DNA of 64,000 nt from Flavobacterium sp. Its GTDB lineage: Bacteria; Bacteroidota; Bacteroidia; Flavobacteriales; Flavobacteriaceae. This document shows, piece after piece, positions 9,884-19,596 of this stretch (position 1 is its first letter; each line of letters opens with the position of its first letter). The position numbers and the translations under genes are program-made. The stretch spans positions 1 through 64,000 of the forward strand of contig JAGYJR010000005.1 in the NCBI GenBank assembly GCA_018401995.1, written 5' to 3'. The notes under the pieces are model-generated. The model did not search any database and had not been told where the DNA came from. It was given only the letters and a program-made list of their open reading frames with translations.

Positions 9884-11071
9884 TTATTTCTGATAAATAC
9901 TTCCTTTTCCTGATACCAAATACGCAACAATACAAGCAATTGCAGCATAAACAGCGCTATCTGTTCCAAAAAGTTCAATAGCCATAAGAAAACAAGCAAT
10001 TGGAGTTTTAGTTGCTCCTGCAAAAACAGCAACAAATCCCATTCCTGAAAGTAAACCAATGGGCAACGGAAGTACCAAAGCTAGTGCATTTCCTAAGGTA
10101 GCGCCAATGAAAAACAACGGTGTAACTTCACCACCTTTGAAACCAACGGATAAAGTCACCACGGTGAAAAGTAATTTCAATAGAAAATCATACAGAGGAA
10201 GTTCTTGATGAAAAGCACTTTCTATTATTGGAATTCCTAAACCAATGTATTTTGTTGTTCCAAAACCTAAAACAACAGCAGCAATTAAAATACCACCCAA
10301 AAAAGGTCGTAAAGGAGGAAAACTGATTGTATTGGCAACAAAAGAAGTCAAACAATGCAACGACTGTGTGAAAAGGATTGCACAAAGTCCGAATGCAATT
10401 CCTGCGATAATGCTGTAAAATAAAGTAGTTGGTGAAATTTCAGGAACCAAACTCACAACATAATGCGTATGCGGTGCATTCCAAGCTCTGGTAATATAAT
10501 CCGCAAAAAATGCCGCTACAAATGCAGGAAATATAGTGTTGTAACGAAATTTTCTAACCAAAATTACTTCCAATCCAAAAACGGCTCCGGCTAATGGTGT
10601 TCCAAAAACAGAACCAAAACCAGCCGCAATTGCTGCAATAATTAAAATCTGGCGTTCTTCATTGGTCAAACGGAAAGGTTTTGAAAATTGGTCTGCAATA
10701 GCACCAGCCATTTGTAAAGCTGTTCCTTCTCTACCCGCCGAACCTCCTAATAAATGCGTGACCATAGTTCCTAAATACACAAAAGGCGCCATTTTAAAAG
10801 GAATAATAGCTTTAGGTTCGTGAATCGTATCTAAAAGTAAATGATTTCCAGCTACTACATTTTTACCGTAATAATGATATAGCAAACCAATGAGTAAACC
10901 TCCAATGGGCAACATAGCAATTAACCACAAATGATTTTCACGGTAATTCGTTACCCAATCTAATGAAATTAGAAATCCGGCAGAAGCTGTTCCAATGCAA
11001 ACTCCAATCACAATAGTGATTACGAACCATTTGAATATGTAAAAAAATAAAGTAGAGATTTTAAATTGCAT
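9884..11071 (-). CDS. ClC-family channel, probably fluoride-specific CLC-F type
   Basis: CLC fold (GGSAGREGTALQMAGAIAD; AAGFGSVFGTPLAGAVFGLEV); GREGT variant and upstream fluoride riboswitch. Confidence 0.9.
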   Translation of the reverse strand: MQFKISTLFFYIFKWFVITIVIGVCIGTASAGFLISLDWVTNYRENHLWLIAMLPIGGLLIGLLYHYYGKNVVAGNHLLLDTIHEPKAIIPFKMAPFVYLGTMVTHLLGGSAGREGTALQMAGAIADQFSKPFRLTNEERQILIIAAIAAGFGSVFGTPLAGAVFGLEVILVRKFRYNTIFPAFVAAFFADYITRAWNAPHTHYVVSLVPEISPTTLFYSIIAGIAFGLCAILFTQSLHCLTSFVANTISFPPLRPFLGGILIAAVVLGFGTTKYIGLGIPIIESAFHQELPLYDFLLKLLFTVVTLSVGFKGGEVTPLFFIGATLGNALALVLPLPIGLLSGMGFVAVFAGATKTPIACFLMAIELFGTDSAVYAAIACIVAYLVSGKGSIYQK

Positions 11072-11076
11072 ACATA

Positions 11077-11114
11077 CCTGATTACATGATTAAATTATAT
11101 CATTTACTATCAGG
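11077..11114 (-). promoter_or_regulatory. Possible riboswitch expression-platform hairpin
   Basis: CCTGAT-AGTAA-ATGAT / ATCAT-GTA-ATCAGG complementarity overlapping the 3' end of the aptamer and ending just before the CLC start codon. Confidence 0.4.
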
Positions 11115-11164
11115 CGTCATCAGCTTCTCAAAAAGCGGTTAAGTAGGAAGAACACCATTTCCTT
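11107..11164 (-). ncRNA. Fluoride riboswitch (crcB motif)
   Basis: Minus strand reads GGAAATGGTGTTCTTCCTACTTAACCGCTTTTTGAGAAGCTGATGACGCCTGAT, matching the conserved GGNGAUGGNGUUC...ACCGC...CUGAUGACGCCUG core from memory. Confidence 0.9.
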
Positions 11165-11189
11165 GAGTAACAAAAGTAATCAATAAATT

Positions 11190-12410
11190 TTAAATTCCAA
11201 ATTCTAATTGCACGCGTGCATACCAATTATCAGCTGTATTTCCTGTGAAAAAATCCAATTGACTGTAAGTAACTTCAGCTTGAATTTTAAAGGCATGTTC
11301 CCAAAGATATTTAGTTACTCCCAAAGTAAATTGTTTGGTATCCGGAGTTAAAGCTTTAATATCACTATGTACTTTTTGCGTTGAAAATCGTCCTATAACT
11401 TCATAATTGGTTCTAAAAATATAGCTCAATTGATAATCCATTCCATCTCCAACATAAACAAAATTAGATTCTAAAATATCTTCCGGATTAAATGTTATCG
11501 GATTTTCAGCCGAACGCGACATATAAGTCGACATAAAACTCCAACCTTGGTACTTGAATAAAGCATCTAAGAAAACAGATTTCATGGTGCGTTGTTCAAA
11601 TAAATCTTGACCCAATTGCCCTTGTTCTCTCCTAGCCCAATTGTTTTGATGAAAAGCGCCCGAAAGTAACAATTTTGGTTTCTTTTCTCTTACTAAATCG
11701 CCTTCAAAATTGGTTCCATCTCTTTCAAAAGCTCCCAATGGCATTACCTCTAATTTTGCTGTTAATGCCACACCATCATCTGCTGATTTGGTCCAATTTC
11801 TTCCTTCACCGGTTGAAATTGCTGTTTTTACATTATAGGAAAAGGTATTTAAATCTTCATTTAAATAATAGGCTTGAAATCCAAAATCCCTGTCAATATT
11901 AAATCGGGCGTTGTTGATGCTTCTATCAGTTAATTGTAAGGCTCCAGAAGAATTTATACGTTGTCTGTTTCCAGGTAATTTGGTTTGTCCGAATAAGAAA
12001 TTCCAATGTTTATTTGGTCGGTAAAAAACGGCTGCATCACGAATAATATTTACATTTTCACCTTCTTCAATTTCTCCCACATCACCAGGCGCAAAGGAAA
12101 GTTGGATTACATACGAAAACATTGGATTTCCCACATAACCATCAAAACGTAACCTTAAACGACGAATTTCTCCAGAATAGGCCGCATCTTCTCCCTCATT
12201 TTCAAAATAAGTAACTCGGTTTTGCATTCGGAAGCGAATATTCAATTGGAACAAACTATCGGCTGAAGTAATACCTAAACCCTTTCCGTAACTATAATAT
12301 GGTAAAGCTGCTAATCGTAAGTCATTGGTGGTAATTGTGTCTTTTTCAACTTGAGAAAAGCAAATTGATGTAAAAAACAAGATAAAAAAAGATGTGTAAA
12401 AGGCTTTCAT
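11190..12410 (-). CDS. Phosphate-selective-porin-like outer-membrane porin
   Basis: Signal peptide; IRFRMQNRVTYFENEGEDAAYSGEIRRLRLRFDGYVGNPMFSYVIQLSFAP; C-terminal YARVQLEFGI. Confidence 0.85.
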   Translation of the reverse strand: MKAFYTSFFILFFTSICFSQVEKDTITTNDLRLAALPYYSYGKGLGITSADSLFQLNIRFRMQNRVTYFENEGEDAAYSGEIRRLRLRFDGYVGNPMFSYVIQLSFAPGDVGEIEEGENVNIIRDAAVFYRPNKHWNFLFGQTKLPGNRQRINSSGALQLTDRSINNARFNIDRDFGFQAYYLNEDLNTFSYNVKTAISTGEGRNWTKSADDGVALTAKLEVMPLGAFERDGTNFEGDLVREKKPKLLLSGAFHQNNWARREQGQLGQDLFEQRTMKSVFLDALFKYQGWSFMSTYMSRSAENPITFNPEDILESNFVYVGDGMDYQLSYIFRTNYEVIGRFSTQKVHSDIKALTPDTKQFTLGVTKYLWEHAFKIQAEVTYSQLDFFTGNTADNWYARVQLEFGI

Positions 12411-12488
12411 TTAAAAGAAATTTTGACAAAAGTAATTTTTTTACAAAATCTAAACAATCGAAATAGTACATTTGCCAAAAAATATTAG

Positions 12489-13325
12489 ATGTCAAATACA
12501 TATATCGGTTACCATTTTACTATTTCTCCTTTAGAATTAGGTTCTGAAATTTTAATTGCTGAGTTAGGCGAAACGGCTTTTGAAAGTTTTATTGAAACCG
12601 AAACAGGAATATCCGCTTATATTCAAAAGGATTTTTGGAACGAAACTATTTTGGAAGATATTCAAATTTTAACGAATCCTGAATTTCAAATTGCGTATAC
12701 TTTTGAAGAGATTGAACAAGTGAATTGGAATGAAGAATGGGAAAAAAACTTTGAACCTATTGATGTTGATGGAAAATGTCACGTTAGAGCGCCATTTCAC
12801 GAAAAAACCAATGCGGAATTCGATATTGTAATTGAACCTAAAATGAGTTTTGGAACGGGTCATCATGAAACGACTCATATGATGATTCAACATCTATTGG
12901 AAACAAATTTGGTAGGCAAAAAAACCTTAGACATGGGTTGTGGCACTGCTATTTTAGCCATTTTAGCCGAAATGAAAGGTGCAAAACCAATCGATGCTAT
13001 TGATATTGACAATTGGTGTTATTTGAATTCTATTGAAAATGCAGAACGAAACAACTGCGAACATATTTCGGTTTACGAAGGTGACGCCGATTTATTAGTT
13101 GGAAAAAAATACGATGTAATTATTGCTAATATCAATCGTAACATCTTGCTAAACGACATGCAACAATACGTAGATTGCTTAAACGAAAACGGGATTTTAT
13201 TCTTAAGCGGTTTTTACACCGAAGATATTCCAGCAATCTCAGAAAGTTGCACCAGCAAAGGATTAACTTATGAAAAGCAATTTGAACGAAATAATTGGGT
13301 AGCGTTGAAGTTTGTAAGAAAGTAG
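12489..13325 (+). CDS. prmA: Ribosomal protein L11 methyltransferase
   Basis: PKMSFGTGHHETTHMMIQHLL ... LDMGCGTAILAILAEMKGA. Confidence 0.95.
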   Translation: MSNTYIGYHFTISPLELGSEILIAELGETAFESFIETETGISAYIQKDFWNETILEDIQILTNPEFQIAYTFEEIEQVNWNEEWEKNFEPIDVDGKCHVRAPFHEKTNAEFDIVIEPKMSFGTGHHETTHMMIQHLLETNLVGKKTLDMGCGTAILAILAEMKGAKPIDAIDIDNWCYLNSIENAERNNCEHISVYEGDADLLVGKKYDVIIANINRNILLNDMQQYVDCLNENGILFLSGFYTEDIPAISESCTSKGLTYEKQFERNNWVALKFVRK

Positions 13326-13599
13326 AAGTTGTTTTTTTGTTTCAAGTTTCAAGTTTATGGTTTATGGTTTTTAGTTTGTTGTTGAATTATGTCCTATAGC
13401 TTCGGGATTAATTTTTTGGAACACAGATTGGAATAATTTTAGAAATATTTAAAATCTTATTTGAACTTTTAAACGTAAACAAAATAGAATTATAAAAAAC
13501 TTTTATGACTTTATATGTTTTAATATTTGAAATTGAATTTTGAACTTGATTTTTGAAAATTGAATTTGATTTTTTACATTTGTATCACTTTAAAACGAA

Positions 13600-13881
13600 A
13601 TGAAAATGAGTACTATAGAAAAAATACAAGAAGACGTTTTAGTTGAAGAAGCCATTGGTATTAACCATGAAATTGTGCTTCATAATGATGATGTAAATAC
13701 TTTTGATCATGTAATTGACACGCTAATTCGTGTGTGTAATCACGATGAATTACAAGCCGAACAATGTGCTATTTTAGTTCATTATAAAGGAAAATGCACC
13801 GTAAAAACAGGTTCATTAGACGAATTAAAACCTAAATGTTCCGCACTTTTAGACGCTGGTTTAAGTGCTGAAATACAATAA
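13600..13881 (+). CDS. clpS: ATP-dependent Clp protease adaptor
   Basis: VLHNDDVNTFDHVIDTLIRVCNHDELQAEQCAILVHYKGKCTVKTG. Confidence 0.95.
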   Translation: MKMSTIEKIQEDVLVEEAIGINHEIVLHNDDVNTFDHVIDTLIRVCNHDELQAEQCAILVHYKGKCTVKTGSLDELKPKCSALLDAGLSAEIQ

Positions 13882-13913
13882 AAAAATCCTGATTGAATCA
13901 GGATTTTCTTTTT
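13882..13913. terminator. Bidirectional terminator between clpS and the HMA gene
   Basis: aaaaatcctgattgaatcaggattttcttttt stem-loop between convergent genes. Confidence 0.8.
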
Positions 13914-14178
13914 AACTCATTTTTCCAATAGCGCAACTCACATAAGATTTGGCTTTGGAACCTAAAGAATTAGCTGCACCATCTTCTGGATAACCTAAAA
14001 CTTTTAATTTATCTTTTACTGTATTAAGTTGGTCATCATTGGCATACGAAAAACCAACAGCGCTTTCTTCAACATTCACAGTAATATTTTGAATACCTTC
14101 AATAGTTGATAGGTTTTTGGTTATCGTATTGGCACAACCACCACATTTTAAATTTTGTATATAAAGAGTCGTTTCCAT
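13912..14178 (-). CDS. Heavy-metal-associated (HMA) domain protein
   Basis: IQNLKCGGCANTITKNLSTIEGI, CxxC HMA motif. Confidence 0.85.
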   Translation of the reverse strand: METTLYIQNLKCGGCANTITKNLSTIEGIQNITVNVEESAVGFSYANDDQLNTVKDKLKVLGYPEDGAANSLGSKAKSYVSCAIGKMS

Positions 14179-14256
14179 AATAATAAATTTTAATTATAAA
14201 CAAATTTACAAAAACAAAAACCGATAGTACGTGATTTCCTTTACTTTAACTTATTT

Positions 14257-14670
14257 TTAATGAGGTAGTTTGTCTTTCAGCAAGCCATAAATGTATGTTC
14301 CTAATAAAGCACCAATCAAAACAACAGCAATAGCATAAGTTCCTGTTCCTAATAAAATGAAAATTGGTCCTGGACAAGCGCCAACTAGTGCCCAACCCAA
14401 GCCAAACAAACTTCCGCCAATAATATAGCGCCAAAATCCTTTTTCCTTTTCAATTATTGTAATTGGAAATCCTTTAAAATCTTTAATTTTCTTTTTCTTG
14501 ATGATTTGCAAACCAATAACTCCTGTTACTAATGCAGTTCCAATAATTCCGAACATATGAAAAGATTGAAAATGAAACATCTCATAAATACGATACCAAG
14601 AAACTGCTTCGGATTTAGTTAATACAATTCCGAAAAAAATCCCTGTTAGAAAAAATCTTGCTAGTTTCAT
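14257..14670 (-). CDS. YeeE/YedE-family half-transporter (DUF6691-like)
   Basis: GGSLFGLGWALVGACPGPIFILLGTG. Confidence 0.85.
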   Translation of the reverse strand: MKLARFFLTGIFFGIVLTKSEAVSWYRIYEMFHFQSFHMFGIIGTALVTGVIGLQIIKKKKIKDFKGFPITIIEKEKGFWRYIIGGSLFGLGWALVGACPGPIFILLGTGTYAIAVVLIGALLGTYIYGLLKDKLPH

Positions 14671-14674
14671 GTAT

Positions 14675-15238
14675 TTATAATTTTAAAATAATTGGTAATA
14701 AAAAATGCGCCATTACTAATCCGCCAATAAAAAATCCAATTACAGCAACTAATGAAGGTAATTGTAAATTACTTAATCCTGAAATCGCGTGTCCAGATGT
14801 ACAACCGCCAGCATAACGTGTTCCAAAACCAATTAACAAACCGCCAACTAATAAAATGGCAAATCCTTTTGGCGATTGTAATGTTTCTATACTAAATAAA
14901 GTATCTGGAAGCAATTTTCCATCTGGAGCATCAATCGATAAGGTTTGTAATTGAGCAACCGTATCAGGATTTAAATTTACACCTGTTCCATTGGACAAAA
15001 AATGATAGGCAAAAAATCCACCTAAAATACAACCCAAAACTATGGCTAAACTCCATTTTTGTTCGCGCCAATCCATTTTAAAGAAATCACTAAACTTACC
15101 AGCACCAGCCATTGAACACATGGTTCGTAAATTGGAAGACATTCCAAAAGATTTACCAAAGTAAGTAAGAAGTAACATGGTCATTCCAATTAAAAATCCG
15201 GAAATAGACCAATGCCAAGTACCTAAAAGATATTCCAT
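14675..15238 (-). CDS. YeeE/YedE-family transporter
   Basis: LLIGFGTRYAGGCTSGHAISGLSNLQLPSLVAVIGFFIGG; preferred start MEYLLGTWHW at 15238. Confidence 0.87.
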   Translation of the reverse strand: MEYLLGTWHWSISGFLIGMTMLLLTYFGKSFGMSSNLRTMCSMAGAGKFSDFFKMDWREQKWSLAIVLGCILGGFFAYHFLSNGTGVNLNPDTVAQLQTLSIDAPDGKLLPDTLFSIETLQSPKGFAILLVGGLLIGFGTRYAGGCTSGHAISGLSNLQLPSLVAVIGFFIGGLVMAHFLLPIILKL

Positions 15239-15336
15239 AGTCAATATTTTTTTCACAAAAATAGAAAATTGAATTGGGAATACTAAGAAATCGCAAGAAT
15301 TGTAGTAATTTTGAGATGTAATTTTATGACATACCA

Positions 15337-15852
15337 ATGAAAAAATTTGCAATAGAAATCAAATGGGGAATTATAGCGGTTGTTTTTCATCTTTTATGGA
15401 TGGTTTTCGAAAAGCAATTGGGTTATCACGATAGTAAAATTAAATGGCAAATGCTTTTTACCATGCTTATCGTTTTTCCAATGTTTGTGCTCTATTTTTT
15501 TGGCATTTGGGAAAAGAAAAAAAGGTATTACAACAATCAAATGTCATGGATGCAAGGATTTATTTCTGCCATGATAATTGCCGTTGTAGGCGTAATTTTA
15601 AGTCCGATGACACAATTTATTACTTACGAATTCATTTCTCCCAATTACTTTGAGAATATCATTGATTATACCGTTTCAAGTAATAAATTAAGTTTGGAAG
15701 CAGCACAAAGCAACTTCAACCTGAGCAGTGCTATTTGGCAAAACATTTCTGCAGGATTATCCACAGGATTGGTTATTGGCGCTTTAGCATCTTATCTTTT
15801 GAGAACCAAAAACACAGAAAAAGAAGTAGAAACTATTAAAACTGAAAACTAA
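15337..15852 (+). CDS. DUF4199-like membrane protein
   Basis: Four predicted TM helices, pattern typical of Flavobacteriia DUF4199 proteins (from memory). Confidence 0.7.
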   Translation: MKKFAIEIKWGIIAVVFHLLWMVFEKQLGYHDSKIKWQMLFTMLIVFPMFVLYFFGIWEKKKRYYNNQMSWMQGFISAMIIAVVGVILSPMTQFITYEFISPNYFENIIDYTVSSNKLSLEAAQSNFNLSSAIWQNISAGLSTGLVIGALASYLLRTKNTEKEVETIKTEN

Positions 15853-16313
15853 TGCGATATCCAGTCATTCTTTTACTATTTATATTAACTACGGCCTGCG
15901 TTAGTACGCAATCCACAATTAAAAACATTGATAATTCAGCTATAAAGCCGCCAATTAAAGACAAAGCATTTATAATTTCTGAATATGCTACTGATGGCAA
16001 ATACGGTTATGATGCGGATTATCCTATCAATATTGGGTTAATCTTAGATACTCAGGAAGAAATTTTTGTAGGATATTTTTTCAAAGGATTGGAAGGACCA
16101 AATGGCGAGAAAATTAATTATAAAAAAGTAGATAGCTGTTGTCCTTTCCCTACCAAAAACAATAGTATGGGCGCTGGAACACTTGGTATTTACGAAGTAA
16201 CTTTCGAAGGAACAACCAAAAAAATATTGCTTTATTTCAATAGTTATGAAAAAGGAAAAGTATTATGTCCGAAAGGGTTTTCTATTAAAAACAATCCAAC
16301 CAGAGAAAAATAA
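15852..16313 (+). CDS. Hypothetical lipoprotein upstream of kdsA
   Basis: Lipobox ILTTACVS; ORF overlaps stop of preceding gene. Confidence 0.75.
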   Translation: MRYPVILLLFILTTACVSTQSTIKNIDNSAIKPPIKDKAFIISEYATDGKYGYDADYPINIGLILDTQEEIFVGYFFKGLEGPNGEKINYKKVDSCCPFPTKNNSMGAGTLGIYEVTFEGTTKKILLYFNSYEKGKVLCPKGFSIKNNPTREK

Positions 16314-16337
16314 ATTTAATTATCTGTAACATAAGTG

Positions 16338-16373
16338 ACCTTCTAAACAGCCGATTAGAAGGTTTTTCTTTTT
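16338..16373 (+). terminator. Intrinsic terminator
   Basis: accttctaa-acagccga-ttagaaggtttttctttttat. Confidence 0.75.
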
Positions 16374-16399
16374 ATCTTTGCACCATAAAATTTAAAAAA

Positions 16400-17218
16400 A
16401 TGGATTTAAATCAAATTCCACAAATCAAACATACACAAAGCGGCAACTTCTTTTTACTAGCTGGACCTTGCGCTATTGAGGGCGAAGAAATGGCGATGCG
16501 AATTGCTGAAAAATTAGTTTCCGTTACCGATACATTAGAAATTCCTTTTGTTTTTAAAGGTTCATTCAAAAAGGCGAATCGTTCAAGAGTGGATAGTTTC
16601 ACTGGAATTGGCGATGAAAAAGCTTTAAAGATTTTACAAAAAGTTTCCAAAGAATTTGGAGTTCCAACAGTAACTGATATTCATACCAATGAAGATGCTG
16701 TTATGGCTGCCGAATATGTTGATGTGTTACAAATTCCAGCTTTTTTGGTTCGTCAAACTGATTTAGTAGTTGCTGCTGCCAATACAGGTAAAGTGGTTAA
16801 CTTAAAAAAAGGACAATTTATGAGTCCGGAAAGTATGAAACATGCGGTTCAAAAAGTGCTAGATAGTAACAACCAAAAAGTAATGGTAACTGACAGAGGA
16901 ACAATGTTTGGCTACCAAGACATGATTGTTGACTTTAGAGGAATTCCAACCATGCAACAATATGCCACTACCGTTTTAGATGTGACCCATTCTTTGCAAC
17001 AACCAAACCAAACCATTGGTGTAACTGGTGGTCGTCCTGACATGATTGAAACTATTGCTAAAGCAGGAATAGCGGTTGGTGTAGATGGAATTTTCATTGA
17101 AACCCATTTTGATCCAGCAAATGCTAAAAGTGATGGTGCCAATATGTTACACTTAGATTATTTCGAAAGTTTAATGAAAAAATTGGTTGCTATCAGAAAA
17201 ACCGTAAATCAATTCTAA
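16400..17218 (+). CDS. kdsA: 3-deoxy-8-phosphooctulonate synthase
   Basis: FFLLAGPCAIEGEEMAMRIAE, FKGSFKKANRSRVDSFTGIGDEKALKIL, DFRGIPTMQ. Confidence 0.96.
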   Translation: MDLNQIPQIKHTQSGNFFLLAGPCAIEGEEMAMRIAEKLVSVTDTLEIPFVFKGSFKKANRSRVDSFTGIGDEKALKILQKVSKEFGVPTVTDIHTNEDAVMAAEYVDVLQIPAFLVRQTDLVVAAANTGKVVNLKKGQFMSPESMKHAVQKVLDSNNQKVMVTDRGTMFGYQDMIVDFRGIPTMQQYATTVLDVTHSLQQPNQTIGVTGGRPDMIETIAKAGIAVGVDGIFIETHFDPANAKSDGANMLHLDYFESLMKKLVAIRKTVNQF

Positions 17219-17244
17219 TTTTTTAATTTCCCAAATCATATTTC

Positions 17245-18093
17245 ATGAAACATCCATTTATAATGGTTGTACTAACTTTTTGTGTTTTTTCACAGTACAC
17301 CTTTTCGCAAGAAATTGTAGATAATCCTGAAAAATACACGGCAAAAAACAAAGGTAAATTTTATATTTTCTGGGGCGGAAATCGTGAGTCATTTAGTAAA
17401 TCAGACATCCGCTTCAAAGGAGAAGATTATGATTTTACACTATATGACGTAGCAGCTCATGATAAACCAAAAGGGTTTCATATTGATTACTTCAATCCTA
17501 CTCGAATGACTATTCCTCAAACGAATTTTAGAATTGGATATTTTATAACAGACAAATACAATATTTCTATTGGCTTTGACCACATGAAATATGTGATGCA
17601 TAACGATAGACGTGTAGCTTATTCTGGCTATTATCCAAATGCTGGAAGTTACAATGAAAATCCAGCAGATGGTCAATTAACATTGGACGAAGATTTCTTG
17701 CTATTTGAACACACTGATGGATTAAACTATGTAAACACTGAAATTTCTCGTGTAGATGATATTACTAAATATCTTAGTAAAACAATTGATACGGATAAAT
17801 TTCAAATCAATTTGACAGAAGGAATTGGTGGCGGATTTTTATATCCAAAAACGAATACCACTTTATTGGGTAAAGAACGTTATGATGAATTTCATGTTTC
17901 TGGATTTGGTGTATCTGCCAAAGTAGGTTTGAACTTTACTTTCTTTAAATACTTCTTTATTCAAACCGAATTAAAAGGCGGTTACATTGAGATGAATGAC
18001 ATCAGAACTACAAAAGATAAAGCCGATTCAGCGGAGCAAAACTTTTGGTTTTTACAACGAATACTAGTCATAGGAGGAATATTTAGATTGTAA
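17245..18093 (+). CDS. Hypothetical secreted/outer-membrane protein
   Basis: Signal peptide; beta-strand-rich C-terminus. Confidence 0.7.
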   Translation: MKHPFIMVVLTFCVFSQYTFSQEIVDNPEKYTAKNKGKFYIFWGGNRESFSKSDIRFKGEDYDFTLYDVAAHDKPKGFHIDYFNPTRMTIPQTNFRIGYFITDKYNISIGFDHMKYVMHNDRRVAYSGYYPNAGSYNENPADGQLTLDEDFLLFEHTDGLNYVNTEISRVDDITKYLSKTIDTDKFQINLTEGIGGGFLYPKTNTTLLGKERYDEFHVSGFGVSAKVGLNFTFFKYFFIQTELKGGYIEMNDIRTTKDKADSAEQNFWFLQRILVIGGIFRL

Positions 18094-18112
18094 TTTTTTA
18101 CATAAAACTAAA

Positions 18113-18142
18113 AAACCACGAATTATTTACATTCGTGGTTTT
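18113..18142. terminator. Bidirectional terminator
   Basis: aaaccacgaat...attcgtggttt stem between convergent genes. Confidence 0.8.
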
Positions 18143-18145
18143 TCT

Positions 18146-18493
18146 TTAATATAATGATTTCGCTTCTTGAATTACATCAATTAAAACCTTGTTTTCTATT
18201 TCATCAATTGAAAAATAGCGTAAAGATTTTACCGTATTCCGTTTTTCATCAATCAATACTTCTTGATTTCTTTTTAATTGAAATCCTTTGGAAAAACCCA
18301 CATCTAAGAAACCTTTTTTAGAATTTGGTAACAAATAACAAAACGGGTTTTTCTTATAATATACAAACGGGATTCCCCATTTAAGAAGTAGTTCGTGATT
18401 TGGCAATTCTTTCTCCACAACAGCTAAAACATGTAACATCATCATTTGGTAATTTTCTTCCTGTTCTAAAATAAAAATAGCTGTTGGTTTCAT
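18146..18493 (-). CDS. DUF1801-like protein
   Basis: LLKWGIPFVYYKKNPFCYLLPNSKKGFLDVGFSKG. Confidence 0.65.
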   Translation of the reverse strand: MKPTAIFILEQEENYQMMMLHVLAVVEKELPNHELLLKWGIPFVYYKKNPFCYLLPNSKKGFLDVGFSKGFQLKRNQEVLIDEKRNTVKSLRYFSIDEIENKVLIDVIQEAKSLY

Positions 18494-18580
18494 GAAAATT
18501 TATTTACGTCAAATATAATTCAAAAAATATTTGGTCATCAAAATATTTATTATTTACTTTGCAATTCAAAGTACTTTAAA

Positions 18581-19204
18581 ATGGACAACAAAAAATATTT
18601 GCAAGACTTAAATGAAATTAAAACTATGATGAGTAAATCATCTCGTTTCATTTCATTAAGTGGATTATCAGGAATTTTAGCAGGCGTATATGCACTAGTA
18701 GGTGCTTGGCTTGCTTACAAGACTATTTACTTTGACACATCTACATTAGGGTCATATCGCAACTTAATCATTTCTGAAGAAGTTGTAATTCGATTATTGC
18801 TCATTGCGGCATCTGTTCTGGTGTTATCAATTTCAACAGGTGTTTTTTTAAGCTATAGGAAAGCAAAAAACAGTAATGAAAAAATATGGAATAGCGCTTC
18901 AAGAAGGTTAGCAATTAATTTAATGATTCCACTTGCTACTGGAGGCTTTTTCATTATTTTTTTAATTGAAAAAAACATGTTTGGGTTAATTGCACCACTA
19001 ACTTTAATATTTTACGGGTTAGCTTGTGTGAATGCAAGTAAATACACATTGGGTGATGTTCGTTATTTAGGAATTACTATGATTCTTCTAGGTCTTATTT
19101 CTACATGGTTTTTAGGCTATGGTTTGTTATTTTGGGCAATAGGGTTTGGTGGTTGTCACATATTATACGGAAGTATAATGTATTTTAAATACGAGAGAAA
19201 GTAA
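18581..19204 (+). CDS. Membrane protein of unknown function preceding an HTH regulator
   Basis: Multiple TM helices; coupled to the HTH gene and creD-like gene. Confidence 0.75.
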   Translation: MDNKKYLQDLNEIKTMMSKSSRFISLSGLSGILAGVYALVGAWLAYKTIYFDTSTLGSYRNLIISEEVVIRLLLIAASVLVLSISTGVFLSYRKAKNSNEKIWNSASRRLAINLMIPLATGGFFIIFLIEKNMFGLIAPLTLIFYGLACVNASKYTLGDVRYLGITMILLGLISTWFLGYGLLFWAIGFGGCHILYGSIMYFKYERK

Positions 19205-19238
19205 CCAACTTTTCAAACCTTAAACTTTAAACTTTTAA

Positions 19239-19535
19239 ATGCAAAATATCATTCAAAATATCAATAAAGCATTCGATCACCGAATACGTTTGGGGATAAT
19301 GGCTATATTGGTAGTCAATGAATATGCCGATTTCAATACGCTGAAAGAACTTTTAGGCGTAACTGATGGCAACCTTGCAAGTCATACCAAAGCATTAGAA
19401 ACAGAAAACTATATTAAAATTGAGAAACAATTCATAGGAAAAAAACCTAATACCAAATACAGTGCAACAAAAGAAGGAAAAAAGGCTTTTCAAGAACATA
19501 TTGAAGCCTTAGAAAAATTAATAGCTAAAACATAA
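19239..19535 (+). CDS. Winged-helix transcriptional regulator (ArsR/MarR-like)
   Basis: HRIRLGIMAILVVNEYADFNTLKELLGVTDGNLASHTKALE. Confidence 0.88.
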   Translation: MQNIIQNINKAFDHRIRLGIMAILVVNEYADFNTLKELLGVTDGNLASHTKALETENYIKIEKQFIGKKPNTKYSATKEGKKAFQEHIEALEKLIAKT

Positions 19536-19596
19536 AAAAATTTGCTCAATAACTTTGAAATTCAAAGTACTTTCAAACTAAATAAATATTTAAAAC

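Noticed and set aside
15852-16313. Second KDO-8-P synthase-related gene
   Set aside because: It is a small lipoprotein adjacent to kdsA; no aldolase sequence features.
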